Part shown: positions 43,840 through 52,493 of the stretch, one piece after another
Numbering within the stretch: the stretch's first letter is position 1
Layout of the letters: the number at the start of each line of letters is the position of its first letter
NCBI GenBank assembly: GCA_002402965.1
Contig: DHGW01000062.1
Span: 452 to 62,185, forward strand
DNA: 61,734 nucleotides
Direction of reading: 5' to 3'
Origin: Bacteroidales bacterium UBA4788
GTDB lineage: Bacteria > Bacteroidota > Bacteroidia > Bacteroidales > VadinHA17
Translations under genes and position numbers: made by a program
The notes under the pieces: generated by a model
Told to the model about the DNA's origin: nothing
The model's input: the letters and a program-made list of their open reading frames with translations, nothing else
The model's database searches: none

Positions 43840-43986
43840 ACAGCTTAAAATTAGCAAATAGTCTGCCAATAAGATGAAGAATCATATCAAAATGGCAACT
43901 GGTTTATATGATATGCATTAAGTTCTTATTAATGAAATGATTAACGGGCAGAACCATAACAAAAACTCTTCTTTGTATTAAAGAAA

Positions 43987-45300
43987 ATGAAGGTATACAA
44001 ATTCGGCGGCACATCAGTGGGAAGTCCCGAACGTTTCAGGTCACTGATACCCCTTATCAGTGACGGGGAGGTTAAGATTGTGGTACTGTCGGCTATGGCC
44101 GGTACCACCAATGAACTGGAAGAGATATCACGGCTCTATTCCGATGGTGACAGGGAGGGGGCGTCCCGGAGGACTGAGCTTCTTCACGCAAAATATCACA
44201 CCGTTGCTGATGAGCTCTACTCCTCTTCCATGTGGTCAGAGAAGGCCAATGATCTAATCAGCGAACAGTTCAATTTCATCACATCTCTCTTTTCGCGGGA
44301 ATTCAGCAGGCACAATGAAAAGCGTATCCTTGCGCGGGGTGAGCTCCTGTCAACTGCCTTGCTTCATTTTCTCCTCTTGGAGACCGGAATCAGCTCCTCC
44401 CTCATTCCCGCCCTAAATTTCATGAGGGTAGACAAGGATGGGGAACCCGACTATTTTTACATCCGGGAGAACCTGAAGCGTGAACTGGCATCTGTTAAGG
44501 ACGAGAAGATCATCATTACCCAGGGCTTCATCTGCCGGAACGTCTTCGGAGAGACCGACAACCTGCGCCGGGGAGGCAGCGATTACAGTGCCACGATCAT
44601 TGGAGCAGCCCTGACTGCTGAGGAGGTTCAGATATGGACTGACATCAGCGGCTTGCATAACAATGACCCCAGGTATGTTGAAAACACGAAGGTAATAAGA
44701 AATCTCTCCTTCAGCGAGGCGGCCGAACTTGCCTATTTTGGTGCGAAGATACTCCATCCGTCGAGCATCAATCCCGCACGGTTGAAGAATATACCGGTAA
44801 GGCTCAAGAACACTATGGAGCCTGCCGATGAGGGTACCCTGATCACCTCTGCGTCTACCCTGCAGGATTACACGGCCGTAGCTGCAAAGGACGGGATTAT
44901 TGCCATAAGGATACGCTCTGACAGGATGCTGATGGCCTACGGATTTATGAGGAGGATCTTCGAGGCATTTGAAGCCTTCAAAACGCCAATAGACATGATC
45001 ACTACCTCCGAAGTATCTGTTTCACTGACAATTGAAGACCCAACCTTTCTCAATGACATAGTGAAGTCGCTGAGTTCGATCGGACTTGTTGAGGTAGAGA
45101 GAGACCAGACGATCATTTGCGTGGTTGGCGACTTCCGTCCTGACCGTGTCGGGTCAGCCCCTGAGATCTTCGAGGCACTGAACGACATCCCGGTCAAGAT
45201 GATTTCATATGGCGGCAGCGAAAACAGTGTTTCCATACTTATCAACACAAGCGACAAGATCACCGCGCTGAAGTCGCTCAGTGAAAAGTTATTTGCATAG
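43987..45300 (+). CDS. lysC: Aspartate kinase (monofunctional, ACT-regulated)
   Basis: This 437-residue enzyme phosphorylates aspartate, the first step of lysine, threonine and methionine synthesis. The N-terminus MKVYKFGGTSVGSPERF is the kinase signature, with FICRNVFGETDNLRRGGSDYSATIIGAAL and VQIWTDISGLHNNDPR in the catalytic core. Two ACT-type regulatory segments occupy about residues 300-435 (IDMITTSEVSVSLTI, ISYGGSENSVSILI). No homoserine dehydrogenase is fused. The next gene is lysA, 5 bases away, so this copy probably serves lysine/DAP synthesis. Confidence 0.96.
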   Translation: MKVYKFGGTSVGSPERFRSLIPLISDGEVKIVVLSAMAGTTNELEEISRLYSDGDREGASRRTELLHAKYHTVADELYSSSMWSEKANDLISEQFNFITSLFSREFSRHNEKRILARGELLSTALLHFLLLETGISSSLIPALNFMRVDKDGEPDYFYIRENLKRELASVKDEKIIITQGFICRNVFGETDNLRRGGSDYSATIIGAALTAEEVQIWTDISGLHNNDPRYVENTKVIRNLSFSEAAELAYFGAKILHPSSINPARLKNIPVRLKNTMEPADEGTLITSASTLQDYTAVAAKDGIIAIRIRSDRMLMAYGFMRRIFEAFEAFKTPIDMITTSEVSVSLTIEDPTFLNDIVKSLSSIGLVEVERDQTIICVVGDFRPDRVGSAPEIFEALNDIPVKMISYGGSENSVSILINTSDKITALKSLSEKLFA

Positions 45301-45305
45301 AAAGA

Positions 45306-46454
45306 ATGATCACCAAAGAGACTGCTGAAAAACTGGAGGGTCAGGCGACCCCCTACTATTATTATGATCTTGAGATGCTTAACGAGACGCTCTCTGTAGC
45401 GTCAGGTGAAGCTGCCGACCGGGGATTTCAGGTCCATTACGCCGTGAAGGCCAACTTCAATCCGGTGATTATGAAGATCATTGCAGGATACGGGCTGGGG
45501 GCCGATTGTGTCAGCGGCAACGAGGTTGAGCACGCCATTGCCTGCGGTTTCCAGGCGCATGAGACTGTCTTTGCCGGTGTAGGCAAGAGCGACCGTGAGA
45601 TTGAGAAGGCGCTGGGTCTGGACATCAAGTGCTTCAATGTCGAATCTGCTGCCGAGCTGGAGGTCATTGACTCGATTGCCGGCAGGATGGGCAAAAAGGC
45701 ATCAGTGGCGCTCCGGATAAATCCCAACGTGGAGGCACATACCATCAGGCACATAACCACAGGCACCGATGAGAACAAGTTCGGGATCAGGATAGTTGAG
45801 CTTGACAGGGTGACTGAACAGATGAAGGAGCTTCGCAACATTCATTACAGTGGAATACACTTTCATATCGGGTCTCAGATCACCGACCTGCGAGTCTACC
45901 GTAACCTTTGTTCGAGGATCAACGAGTTGTGGCAGTGGCTGACCGGCAGGGGTCTTGAGCCGGAGGATATAAACGTGGGCGGGGGATTAGGCGTGAACTA
46001 TGATGACCCTGACCGCTTCCCTCCCTTTGCAGAGTATTTTGACACCTTCAAAAACCATCTCGACGGCAGGATACGCAGCACAATCTCCTTCGAGCTTGGC
46101 AGGTCACTCACCGCCAACTGTGGTTCCCTGATATCAAGGGTACTCTATGTCAAGCCCGGCGCTGCCGAGACCTTTGTGATCCTTGATGCCGGAATGACCG
46201 AACTGATGAGGCCGGCACTTTACCATGCCTATCACCGTATTGACAATCTCACCGCTGACGGTCAGGAGAAGAGATATACCGTTGTGGGGCCGGTCTGTGA
46301 GACGACCGACACTTTCGGCAAATTAATAGCACTGCCAGAGACCCGTCGGGGCGACCTGATAGCCATCCGCTCTGCAGGGGCATACGGCGAGGTGATGGCA
46401 TCGCGTTACAATATGCGGTCATTGCCACCGTCAGTATTCTCTGATGGTATTTGA
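45306..46454 (+). CDS. lysA: Diaminopimelate decarboxylase
   Basis: This 382-residue PLP enzyme makes lysine from meso-DAP. The pattern ATPYYYYDLEMLNETL leads to the PLP lysine in VHYAVKANFNPVIM. HFHIGSQITD, NVGGGLGVNYDDP, FELGRSLTANCGSL and VGPVCETTDTFGK are conserved segments, with the active-site Cys in VCET. It follows lysC in an operon. It is followed by a repeat-rich gap. Confidence 0.96.
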   Translation: MITKETAEKLEGQATPYYYYDLEMLNETLSVASGEAADRGFQVHYAVKANFNPVIMKIIAGYGLGADCVSGNEVEHAIACGFQAHETVFAGVGKSDREIEKALGLDIKCFNVESAAELEVIDSIAGRMGKKASVALRINPNVEAHTIRHITTGTDENKFGIRIVELDRVTEQMKELRNIHYSGIHFHIGSQITDLRVYRNLCSRINELWQWLTGRGLEPEDINVGGGLGVNYDDPDRFPPFAEYFDTFKNHLDGRIRSTISFELGRSLTANCGSLISRVLYVKPGAAETFVILDAGMTELMRPALYHAYHRIDNLTADGQEKRYTVVGPVCETTDTFGKLIALPETRRGDLIAIRSAGAYGEVMASRYNMRSLPPSVFSDGI

Positions 46455-46502
46455 TATCAGGCAGCAGCAATAGTCTTCAGTCAGCAGCCGGAGTCAAATA
46501 TT

Positions 46503-46620
46503 AGCCCGTAGGGCTTAAAGCATTGTAGATCAAAGATACACATGACAAATTTGGCCGTAGGCCATAAAGCATTGCAGATCAGATTGATTAGAGATTTTTT
46601 GGTAGACCATCAAAAATTGT
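46503..46620. repeat. Tandem GTAG-loop hairpin repeats
   Basis: Three hairpin units follow each other: AGCCC-GTA-GGGCT (46503-46515), TGGCC-GTA-GGCCA (46552-46564) and TGGT-AG-ACCA (46600-46609). The GTA centres are 49 and 45 bases apart. Units 1 and 2 share the right flank TAAAGCATTGYAGATCA. The stems differ in sequence but keep pairing, which is what compensatory change would produce. This fills most of the 274-base gap between lysA and the next gene. Confidence 0.7.
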
Positions 46621-46685
46621 GAAAGGCAGGCGGGGTATAATTCTTTAAGCGCTGCTCGCGATCATTTGGCTCTCAGACCTTCAGA

Positions 46686-46717
46686 CAAAAAAAAAGCTGC
46701 CCGGGCAGCTTTTTTTG
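46686..46717. terminator. Bidirectional terminator between lysA and the symporter unit
   Basis: The palindrome GCTGCCCGGGCAGC is flanked by A and T runs (stem extended by A/T pairs). It lies 12 bases after the minus-strand small membrane gene and can end transcription from both directions. Confidence 0.88.
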
Positions 46718-46728
46718 TCAGTTCTCTG

Positions 46729-46941
46729 TTATTTTCTCTTCATCAATTTCTTCATCGGATCGGAGAAGAAAAGCATGATGAGTCCGAACAGCAGTGTAAA
46801 TATACCCGATATCAGGTTAACATTCACCCCAAGCGAACGTGCGTACATAACGTCATTGCCAATGGTGGCCAGGCCATAAACGGTTATAATCAGCCCGAAA
46901 ATCGAGAACATCAGTCCAATTGGAAATCTTATATCTAACAT
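46729..46941 (-). CDS. Small two-helix membrane protein paired with the symporter
   Basis: This 70-residue protein has two transmembrane helices (about residues 8-28 and 43-60), separated by a short loop (NDVMYARSLGVNVN), and ends in a basic tail (KKLMKRK). I recognise no family. It begins 18 bases after the symporter gene and precedes the terminator, so it is the last gene of that transcript. A role as a small partner or stabiliser of the symporter is inference from position. Confidence 0.75.
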   Translation of the reverse strand: MLDIRFPIGLMFSIFGLIITVYGLATIGNDVMYARSLGVNVNLISGIFTLLFGLIMLFFSDPMKKLMKRK

Positions 46942-46959
46942 GATCGTCGTTTTTTTAGG

Positions 46960-48690
46960 TTACCAGAACAAAATTGAGAGCACAATCATAATAATTCCCA
47001 CAATCACAGCGAGGAACCAGGGTCTGTTGTACCACACCACACCGCTGTCGTCGAGTTTCTTCGTCATCGAGTAGACGAGGCCGTCAAGTTCCGCATCGGT
47101 CTTTGTGCGTTTCGAAAGCATTGAGATTACCACAGTGAGCAGCGTCGCCACGGTAAAGGCTATTATGGCTGTCCAGAAGTTCTGTGCCATTTCAACCGGG
47201 TATGTATGTATCACTCCCAGCCAGCCGCCCTTGACAAGCGTGGTGGCACCTTCGGGCTGTGTGAGGCCGTGATGCACAAGAGCCAGAAGGAATCCGACAA
47301 GAAGTCCTGTGAATGCCGCGTTGCCGGTGGAACGTTTCCAGAACATCCCCAGGAATATCACGGCGAAGAGCGGAGCATTGATCATTGAGAAGATTGTCTG
47401 AAGGAAGTCCATTATGTTGCCGAACTTGCTGGCGATATATGCTGCTGCTATGCTTACCAGCACTCCGACTATCGTAGCCATCTTTCCGACCTTGAGGTAA
47501 TGCTTGTCATCAGCTTCCTTGTTGCCTGTTGAGGGCCGGATATAGCTCTGATAAATGTCGTATGTCCAGACCGTATTAAATGCCGATACGTTCCCGGCCA
47601 TCCCTGACATGAAGGAGGCAAGCAGTGCTGTTACGCCGAGGCCAAGGACACCGGCGGGCAGGTACTGTTTGAGCAGCATTATGATTGTATAGTCATAGAT
47701 TGGCTGTCCGGCGTCATTGAGCGGGAGTGCAAATCCCTTCAGCGGATCATTCAGAAGCACCAGTGCAGCGATGCCAGGGACGATGATCAGGAAGGGGATG
47801 AACATCTTGGGTATGGCACCAATGAGTGGTACCTTGCGTGCAGCCGTCATTGATTCGGCTGCCATGGCGCGCTGTACGATCAGGAAATTGGTGCACCAGT
47901 AGCCGAATGAAAGCACAAATCCCAGTCCAGCGAAGATACCGTACCACGCTACTCCCAGCGGGTTTCCTGCCCCGGTGCCGGTATACTTCCAGGTGGTGGT
48001 CCAGGCGTCAGCGGCAAAACCCTTGCTTTCCACTATCGGAGCCAGGCTGGCCTGCATACCGCTCCATCCTCCAACGTCCTTCATGACAAGGAAAGCCATG
48101 GGCAGGAGGCCGATAATTATTATGAAGAACTGAAGCACTTCGTTGTAGATGGCGGAAGAGAGTCCTCCGAGATAGGTATATCCAAGGACAATGGCCGCCG
48201 AAGCAAAGAGTGACACGTTGAAGTTCCATCCCAGGACATTTTCAAGGAGCAGTGCAAGGGCGTACATGGAGATACCAGATGCCAGAACGGTCATTACCGC
48301 AAACAGGATAGCGTTCAGTCCGCGCGTCTTCTCATTGAAACGAAGCTTCAGGTATTCAGGCACTGAACGTGCCTTTGATCCGTAGTAAAAACGCATCATG
48401 AATAGGGCAAGGAAGACCATTGCCGGTATGGCGCCAATCCAGTAGAAATGTGCTGTGAGCATACCATACTTCAGACCGGAACCTGTCATACCCATCACCT
48501 CGAGAGCTCCGAGATTGGTGGAGATGAATGCCAGACCTGCCACCCATGCCGGGATAGATCTTCCCGCTTCGAGGAAGGCAGAAGCATTCTTCATGTACTT
48601 TTTCAGGGCCCACCCTATACCCAGTACAAAGGCAAAATAGACTATCATTATCAGATAGTCTATCCCGCCAAGCGCGAATTTTGTTTCCAT
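46960..48690 (-). CDS. Sodium:solute symporter (SSS/SLC5 family, vSGLT-like)
   Basis: This 576-residue inner membrane protein has about 14 transmembrane segments of the LeuT fold. The SSS signatures are GRSIPAWVAGLAFISTNLGALEVMGMTGSG, YLGGLSSAIYNEVLQFFIIIIG and SGMAGNVSAFNTVWTYDIYQ. RAMAAESMTAARKVPLIGAIPKMF is close to vSGLT and other sugar symporters. Sodium-coupled uptake of a sugar or sugar-like solute is therefore likely; the exact solute is not clear. It leads a two-gene unit with a small membrane protein. Confidence 0.93.
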   Translation of the reverse strand: METKFALGGIDYLIMIVYFAFVLGIGWALKKYMKNASAFLEAGRSIPAWVAGLAFISTNLGALEVMGMTGSGLKYGMLTAHFYWIGAIPAMVFLALFMMRFYYGSKARSVPEYLKLRFNEKTRGLNAILFAVMTVLASGISMYALALLLENVLGWNFNVSLFASAAIVLGYTYLGGLSSAIYNEVLQFFIIIIGLLPMAFLVMKDVGGWSGMQASLAPIVESKGFAADAWTTTWKYTGTGAGNPLGVAWYGIFAGLGFVLSFGYWCTNFLIVQRAMAAESMTAARKVPLIGAIPKMFIPFLIIVPGIAALVLLNDPLKGFALPLNDAGQPIYDYTIIMLLKQYLPAGVLGLGVTALLASFMSGMAGNVSAFNTVWTYDIYQSYIRPSTGNKEADDKHYLKVGKMATIVGVLVSIAAAYIASKFGNIMDFLQTIFSMINAPLFAVIFLGMFWKRSTGNAAFTGLLVGFLLALVHHGLTQPEGATTLVKGGWLGVIHTYPVEMAQNFWTAIIAFTVATLLTVVISMLSKRTKTDAELDGLVYSMTKKLDDSGVVWYNRPWFLAVIVGIIMIVLSILFW

Positions 48691-48720
48691 TTGATTATCT
48701 CGATTAGGTTAGTGAACTCA

Positions 48721-48728
48721 CAAACTTA
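48721..48728 (-). promoter_or_regulatory. -7 promoter element of the symporter unit
   Basis: TAAGTTTG on the minus strand matches TAnnTTTG; the leader to the ATG at 48690 is about 26 bases. No -33 TTG was found at normal spacing. Confidence 0.5.
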
Positions 48729-48781
48729 ACGAAATTTATTAAATGGAAAAGTTCATGTATTTATTTTGTCTTTTATACTGA

Positions 48782-49477
48782 TTACTTCCTGGCTGCGGCT
48801 TTATCGCTTCTCTCTTTCATGGGAAGCAGCTGACTCCTGTCGCGCTTTGAGGCGCTCTTGGTTCCAGTGTAATCGACCCAGGCAATAAACTGATTCAGCT
48901 CGTTTTTAAGAAGCTGGTCGGTCCTGATCTATTTCACACCATCCGGCTCATTCCTGAGAGTGTAGTTATTATGGTTCACATGCCAAACATCCACATAATA
49001 AACCCGGGGTTGCAGGTTGGTGAATACCACTTTGCCGGAGCTGTTGGTGAAACCCTCAATGATGGCGTTTGTCTCATTGTCCCAGTCTATCTCGGTGGGA
49101 TAGAGTATCACGCTGGCACCTGCCACGGGATATTCATCATACCATTCAAGGACCTCAATCTCAAGCATCGTCGGAGAGAGTACCTCTATGTCGAGGTAAG
49201 ACTTGTCTACATTTCCGTTCCTGGAGTAGGCGCTGAGTATCACAGTGAAAACGCCCGAAGCGTTGAAAGGGTGAACGGGCTCGTATGCGTCCGACCAGGT
49301 GCCGTCGCCAAAGTCCCATTCATAATCAGTTGCATTGTAGGATCCGTTGAAGAAGAATACCTCTTCCCCAATCTCAGCCCTGATCTTGTCCGAAAAAAAG
49401 TTAGCATCAGGCTGGATTTCGCATGAACTAAGCATTATCAGTGCCGCTGCTGCTGTTGAGATTAAAATTCTTTTCAT
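48782..49477 (-). pseudogene. PKD-domain lipoprotein gene interrupted by an in-frame amber codon
   Basis: The first 182 codons encode a lipoprotein (lipobox MLSSC) with a PKD-type immunoglobulin domain (NGSYNATDYEWDFGDGTWSDAYEPVHPFNASGVFTVIL) and a second beta-sandwich (GASVILYPTEIDWDNETNAIIEGFTNSSGKVVFTNLQPRVYYVDVWHVNHNNY). The frame is stopped by TAG at 48929-48931. It then stays open for another 48 codons in the same frame, with protein-like content (QLLKNELNQFIAWVDYTG, KSASKRDRSQLLPMKERSDK), ending at TAA 48782-48784. A single CAG-to-TAG change would explain this. A sequencing error or amber read-through are alternatives. The stable N-terminal product may still function. Confidence 0.6.
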
Positions 49478-49592
49478 GATTCCCGTTTTTTGTGCTGATT
49501 TATTAAATCCAAATTCTGTGCCAATTGATAAATTCCAAAATTTATGCTCAAAAGCTGCATAGAGCAGTCATCTCAACGAACGTTAAAAAATA

Positions 49593-49600
49593 TTATCTTT
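49593..49600 (+). promoter_or_regulatory. -7 promoter element of the thrS-infC-rpmI-rplT operon
   Basis: TATCTTTG matches TAnnTTTG, with a leader of about 20 bases before the thrS ATG at 49625. The -33 region is A-rich without TTG. Confidence 0.5.
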
Positions 49601-49624
49601 GCAAACTATTTAAAAGAGAATTAT

Positions 49625-51565
49625 ATGATCAGCATAACCTTTCCCGACGGTTCAGTGAGGGAATACAGCAACGGAGTGACCAGTCATGAGGTTGCCCGCT
49701 CAATCAGTCCCGGTCTGGCTGCCGATATCTATGCAGCCACCGTCAACGGTGAGCTTTGGGATCTGTCGCGGCCGATTAATAAAAATGCCACCGTCAGGTT
49801 CCACAAGTGGGATGATGCAGAGGCGAAGCATGCCTTCTGGCATTCGTCGGCGCACCTCATGGCCGAAGCTCTGGAGGCCCTCTGGCCCGGAACGAAATTC
49901 GGTATCGGTCCTGCAATTGAGAATGGTTTTTATTATGACGTTGATCCGGGTGAAGGCAAGGTGATCACCGATTCTGACCTGCCGCTTATCGAGGACAAGA
50001 TGAAGGAGCTGGCGGCGAAGAACAGTTCCATAGTGCGCTCCGAGGTGAGCAAGAAGGACGCCACGGATCTCTTCACCGCAAAAGGCGATGAATACAAGAC
50101 AGAGCTCATTTCGGAGTTGGAAGACGGGACCATCACCCTCTACCGTCAGGGTAACTTCACCGATCTCTGCCGCGGGCCGCACCTGCCAGACACCTCATCA
50201 ATAAAGGCAATCAAGGTTCTCAGCCTGGCCGGTGCATACTGGCGTGGTGACGAGAAGAGGAAGATGATGACACGCATATATGGCATCACTTTCCCGAAGC
50301 AAAAGCTGCTTGACGAGTACATGGTGATGCTCGAGGAGGCCCGCAAGCGCGATCACCGCCGCATAGGCAGGGACATGGAGCTCTTCGCCTTCTCGCAGAA
50401 GGTGGGGATGGGACTGCCGCTCTGGCTTCCCCGCGGGGCGGATATGAAACAGAGGCTGATTGATTTCATGACGAAAGTATTGAAACAGAGAGGCTACACC
50501 ATGGTCTCCACCCCGCATATAGGCAATGTCGATCTCTACAAGACCTCTGGTCATTTTGAGAAGTACGGTGCCGATTCATTCAGGCCCATCACAACACCGC
50601 AGGAGGGCGAGGTGTTCATGCTCAAGCCCATGAACTGCCCGCATCACTGCGAGATATTTAACGCCACACCCCACTCCTACCGGGATATGCCGGTAAGGAT
50701 GGCTGAATTCGGTACCGTTTACCGCTATGAGCAGAGCGGCGAGCTGCACGGACTTACGCGGGTGCGCAGCTTCACCCAGGACGACGCTCACCATTTCTGC
50801 CGGCCTGACCAGCTTAAGGAGGAGTTCAAGAGCATAATTGACCTGGTTCAGTATATCTTTAAGATAGCCGGATTCAACGAATTCACGGCCCAGATATCAC
50901 TGAGAGACCCGGCGAACCGTGAGAAATATATCGGATCAGATGAGAACTGGGAGAAGGCAGAGAAGGCAATCATCGAAGCAGCCGGCGAGAAGAAGCTCAT
51001 CACCACTGTTGCCGTGGGAGAGGCCGCCTTTTACGGTCCCAAGCTTGACTTCATGGTGAGGGATGCCATCGGCCGCAAGTGGCAGCTGGGCACAATACAG
51101 GTTGACTACAACCTCCCTGAGCGGTTTGGACTCGAGTACGCGGGCAGCGACAACCGGAAGCATCAGCCCGTAATGATCCACAGGGCCATCTTCGGATCGA
51201 TGGAACGTTTCGTTGCTGTGCTTATTGAAAACACAGCAGGCCGTTTCCCCGTCTGGCTTACACCTGACCAGGCCGTTATACTGCCCATCAGCGAAAAATT
51301 CAATGATTATGCAAAAACTGTTTTAAATCTCCTTAATAATTACGATATTCGCACCCTGATTGACGACAGGAACGAGAAGATAGGTAAGAAGATAAGGGAT
51401 AATGAGTTAAAGAGAATCCCGTACCTTCTTGTGATTGGCGAAAAAGAGGTTGCGGCGGGAACAGTCTCCGTCAGAAAGCAGGGCGAGGGTGACATGGGAG
51501 TCATGAAACCCGAAGAGTTCATCAGCCTTGTGAAGGAGGAGATCAGTAGAGAGATTGGCAATTAA
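49625..51565 (+). CDS. thrS: Threonyl-tRNA synthetase
   Basis: This 646-residue class II synthetase charges tRNA-Thr. It starts with a TGS domain (ISITFPDGSVREYSNGVTSHEVARSI). The editing domain follows (FWHSSAHLMAEALEALWPGTKFGIGPAIENGFYYD, with HxxxH, and DLCRGPHLPDT). The catalytic core has MLKPMNCPHHCEIF (zinc Cys), RMAEFGTVYRYEQSGELHGLTRVRSFTQDDAHHFC (motif 2) and HRAIFGSMERF (motif 3). The anticodon-binding domain ends the protein. I start at ATG 49625; the frame is open upstream to 49544 without homology. Confidence 0.97.
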   Translation: MISITFPDGSVREYSNGVTSHEVARSISPGLAADIYAATVNGELWDLSRPINKNATVRFHKWDDAEAKHAFWHSSAHLMAEALEALWPGTKFGIGPAIENGFYYDVDPGEGKVITDSDLPLIEDKMKELAAKNSSIVRSEVSKKDATDLFTAKGDEYKTELISELEDGTITLYRQGNFTDLCRGPHLPDTSSIKAIKVLSLAGAYWRGDEKRKMMTRIYGITFPKQKLLDEYMVMLEEARKRDHRRIGRDMELFAFSQKVGMGLPLWLPRGADMKQRLIDFMTKVLKQRGYTMVSTPHIGNVDLYKTSGHFEKYGADSFRPITTPQEGEVFMLKPMNCPHHCEIFNATPHSYRDMPVRMAEFGTVYRYEQSGELHGLTRVRSFTQDDAHHFCRPDQLKEEFKSIIDLVQYIFKIAGFNEFTAQISLRDPANREKYIGSDENWEKAEKAIIEAAGEKKLITTVAVGEAAFYGPKLDFMVRDAIGRKWQLGTIQVDYNLPERFGLEYAGSDNRKHQPVMIHRAIFGSMERFVAVLIENTAGRFPVWLTPDQAVILPISEKFNDYAKTVLNLLNNYDIRTLIDDRNEKIGKKIRDNELKRIPYLLVIGEKEVAAGTVSVRKQGEGDMGVMKPEEFISLVKEEISREIGN

Positions 51566-51611
51566 GAAATTGATTTACAAGATAGTATTAATTTAACTGG
51601 AGGACAAGACA

Positions 51612-52166
51612 ATAGCAGGACCGATCTTTTCCAGGCCCAGGCCGGGAAGAAAACCCGAACCGGAACACCGGATCAACAACAGGATCACAGCCAGGACAGT
51701 AAGGGTTGTGGGTGAGAACATAGAGGCGAAGGTTATGAACCTGAGTGATGCGCTAAGACTCGCGGATGAAATGGAACTTGATCTTGTTGAGATATCTCCC
51801 AATGCTGACCCGCCGGTCTGCAAAATTGTTGATTATCAGAAATTCCTGTATCAACAGAAGAAAAAACAGAAGGAGATCAAAGCCAACGCAGCCAAGATTG
51901 TGGTCAAAGAGATACGTTTCGGTCCCAACACTGACGATCATGACTACAACTTCAAGCTGAAGCATGCAATCAACTTTCTGGAGGAAGGAGCCAAGGTCAG
52001 GGCCTACGTCTTTTTCAAGGGAAGGTCGATACTCTTCAAGGATCAGGGAGAGAAGCTCCTTGCAAGGTTTGTAAGTGATCTGGATGAGTATGGTAAAGTG
52101 GACCAGACCCCCAGGCTGGAAGGAAAGAGGATGATCATCATCCTTTCTCCGAAGAAGAAGAAATAG
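51612..52166 (+). CDS. infC: Translation initiation factor IF-3 with an AUA start codon
   Basis: IF-3 (184 residues) binds the 30S subunit, blocks 50S joining and checks the start codon. The IF3-N domain begins RKPEPEHRINNRITARTVRVVGENIEAK and the C domain contains VKEIRFGPNTDDHDYNFKLKHAINFLEEGAKV and EGKRMIIILSPKKK. The conserved RKPEPEHRIN segment lies upstream of the first ATG/GTG in frame (GTG 51708), and the frame has no ATG, GTG or TTG between the stop at 51594 and 51708. A GGAGG at 51599-51603 is 8 bases before ATA 51612, giving MAGPIFSRPRPGRKPEPEHRI (the first 14 shown as read). A rare start codon is typical of IF-3 self-regulation; CTG 51597 is a weaker alternative. Confidence 0.88.
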   Translation: MAGPIFSRPRPGRKPEPEHRINNRITARTVRVVGENIEAKVMNLSDALRLADEMELDLVEISPNADPPVCKIVDYQKFLYQQKKKQKEIKANAAKIVVKEIRFGPNTDDHDYNFKLKHAINFLEEGAKVRAYVFFKGRSILFKDQGEKLLARFVSDLDEYGKVDQTPRLEGKRMIIILSPKKKK

Positions 52167-52195
52167 AAACTATTTTTTATACATATATAAACAAC

Positions 52196-52393
52196 ATGCC
52201 AAAAGTGAAAACAAATCCGGGTGCAAAGAAGAGATTTACTTTGACCGGTACAGGTAAGATCAAGCGTAAGCATGCTTTCAAGAGCCACATCCTTACCAAG
52301 AAGTCGACCAAGCGCAAGAGGAATCTTACGTATGACGGACTGGTGAGCAAAGCTGATGAGAAGAACGTAAAGCTTATGCTTGGACTGAAGTAG
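52196..52393 (+). CDS. rpmI: 50S ribosomal protein bL35
   Basis: This 65-residue basic protein matches bL35: PKVKTNPGAKKRFTLTGTGKIKRKHAFKSHILTKKSTKRKRNL. Size and charge are normal. It follows infC by 29 bases and precedes rplT, the usual order of this operon. Confidence 0.97.
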   Translation: MPKVKTNPGAKKRFTLTGTGKIKRKHAFKSHILTKKSTKRKRNLTYDGLVSKADEKNVKLMLGLK

Positions 52394-52437
52394 TGTCTAC
52401 TGCCTGTGAGAGTGATAATCAACTGAATTATTAACCT

Positions 52438-52477
52438 GGATGTGAAGCATAAAAGACCTTCAGAGGCGCTTACATCC
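52438..52477 (+). promoter_or_regulatory. Structured leader between rpmI and rplT
   Basis: GGATGTGAAG (52438-52447) pairs with CTTACATCC (52469-52477) apart from one bulged G, enclosing a small inner hairpin CCT-TCAG-AGG (52457-52466). The stem ends 16 bases before the rplT ATG. L20 is known to bind its own mRNA in other bacteria, so this could be a self-regulatory site or an RNA-processing signal. Confidence 0.45.
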
Positions 52478-52493
52478 GAAAAAGAGAAAGAAA

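Noticed and set aside
43840..43986. Lysine riboswitch before lysC
   Set aside because: The leader is long enough to be suggestive but is A/T rich and lacks the conserved multi-helix core. Only weak stems are visible.
46503..46620. CRISPR-like array
   Set aside because: The repeating units are only three, the stems differ in sequence, the spacing varies and no cas gene is near. They are hairpin repeats, not CRISPR.
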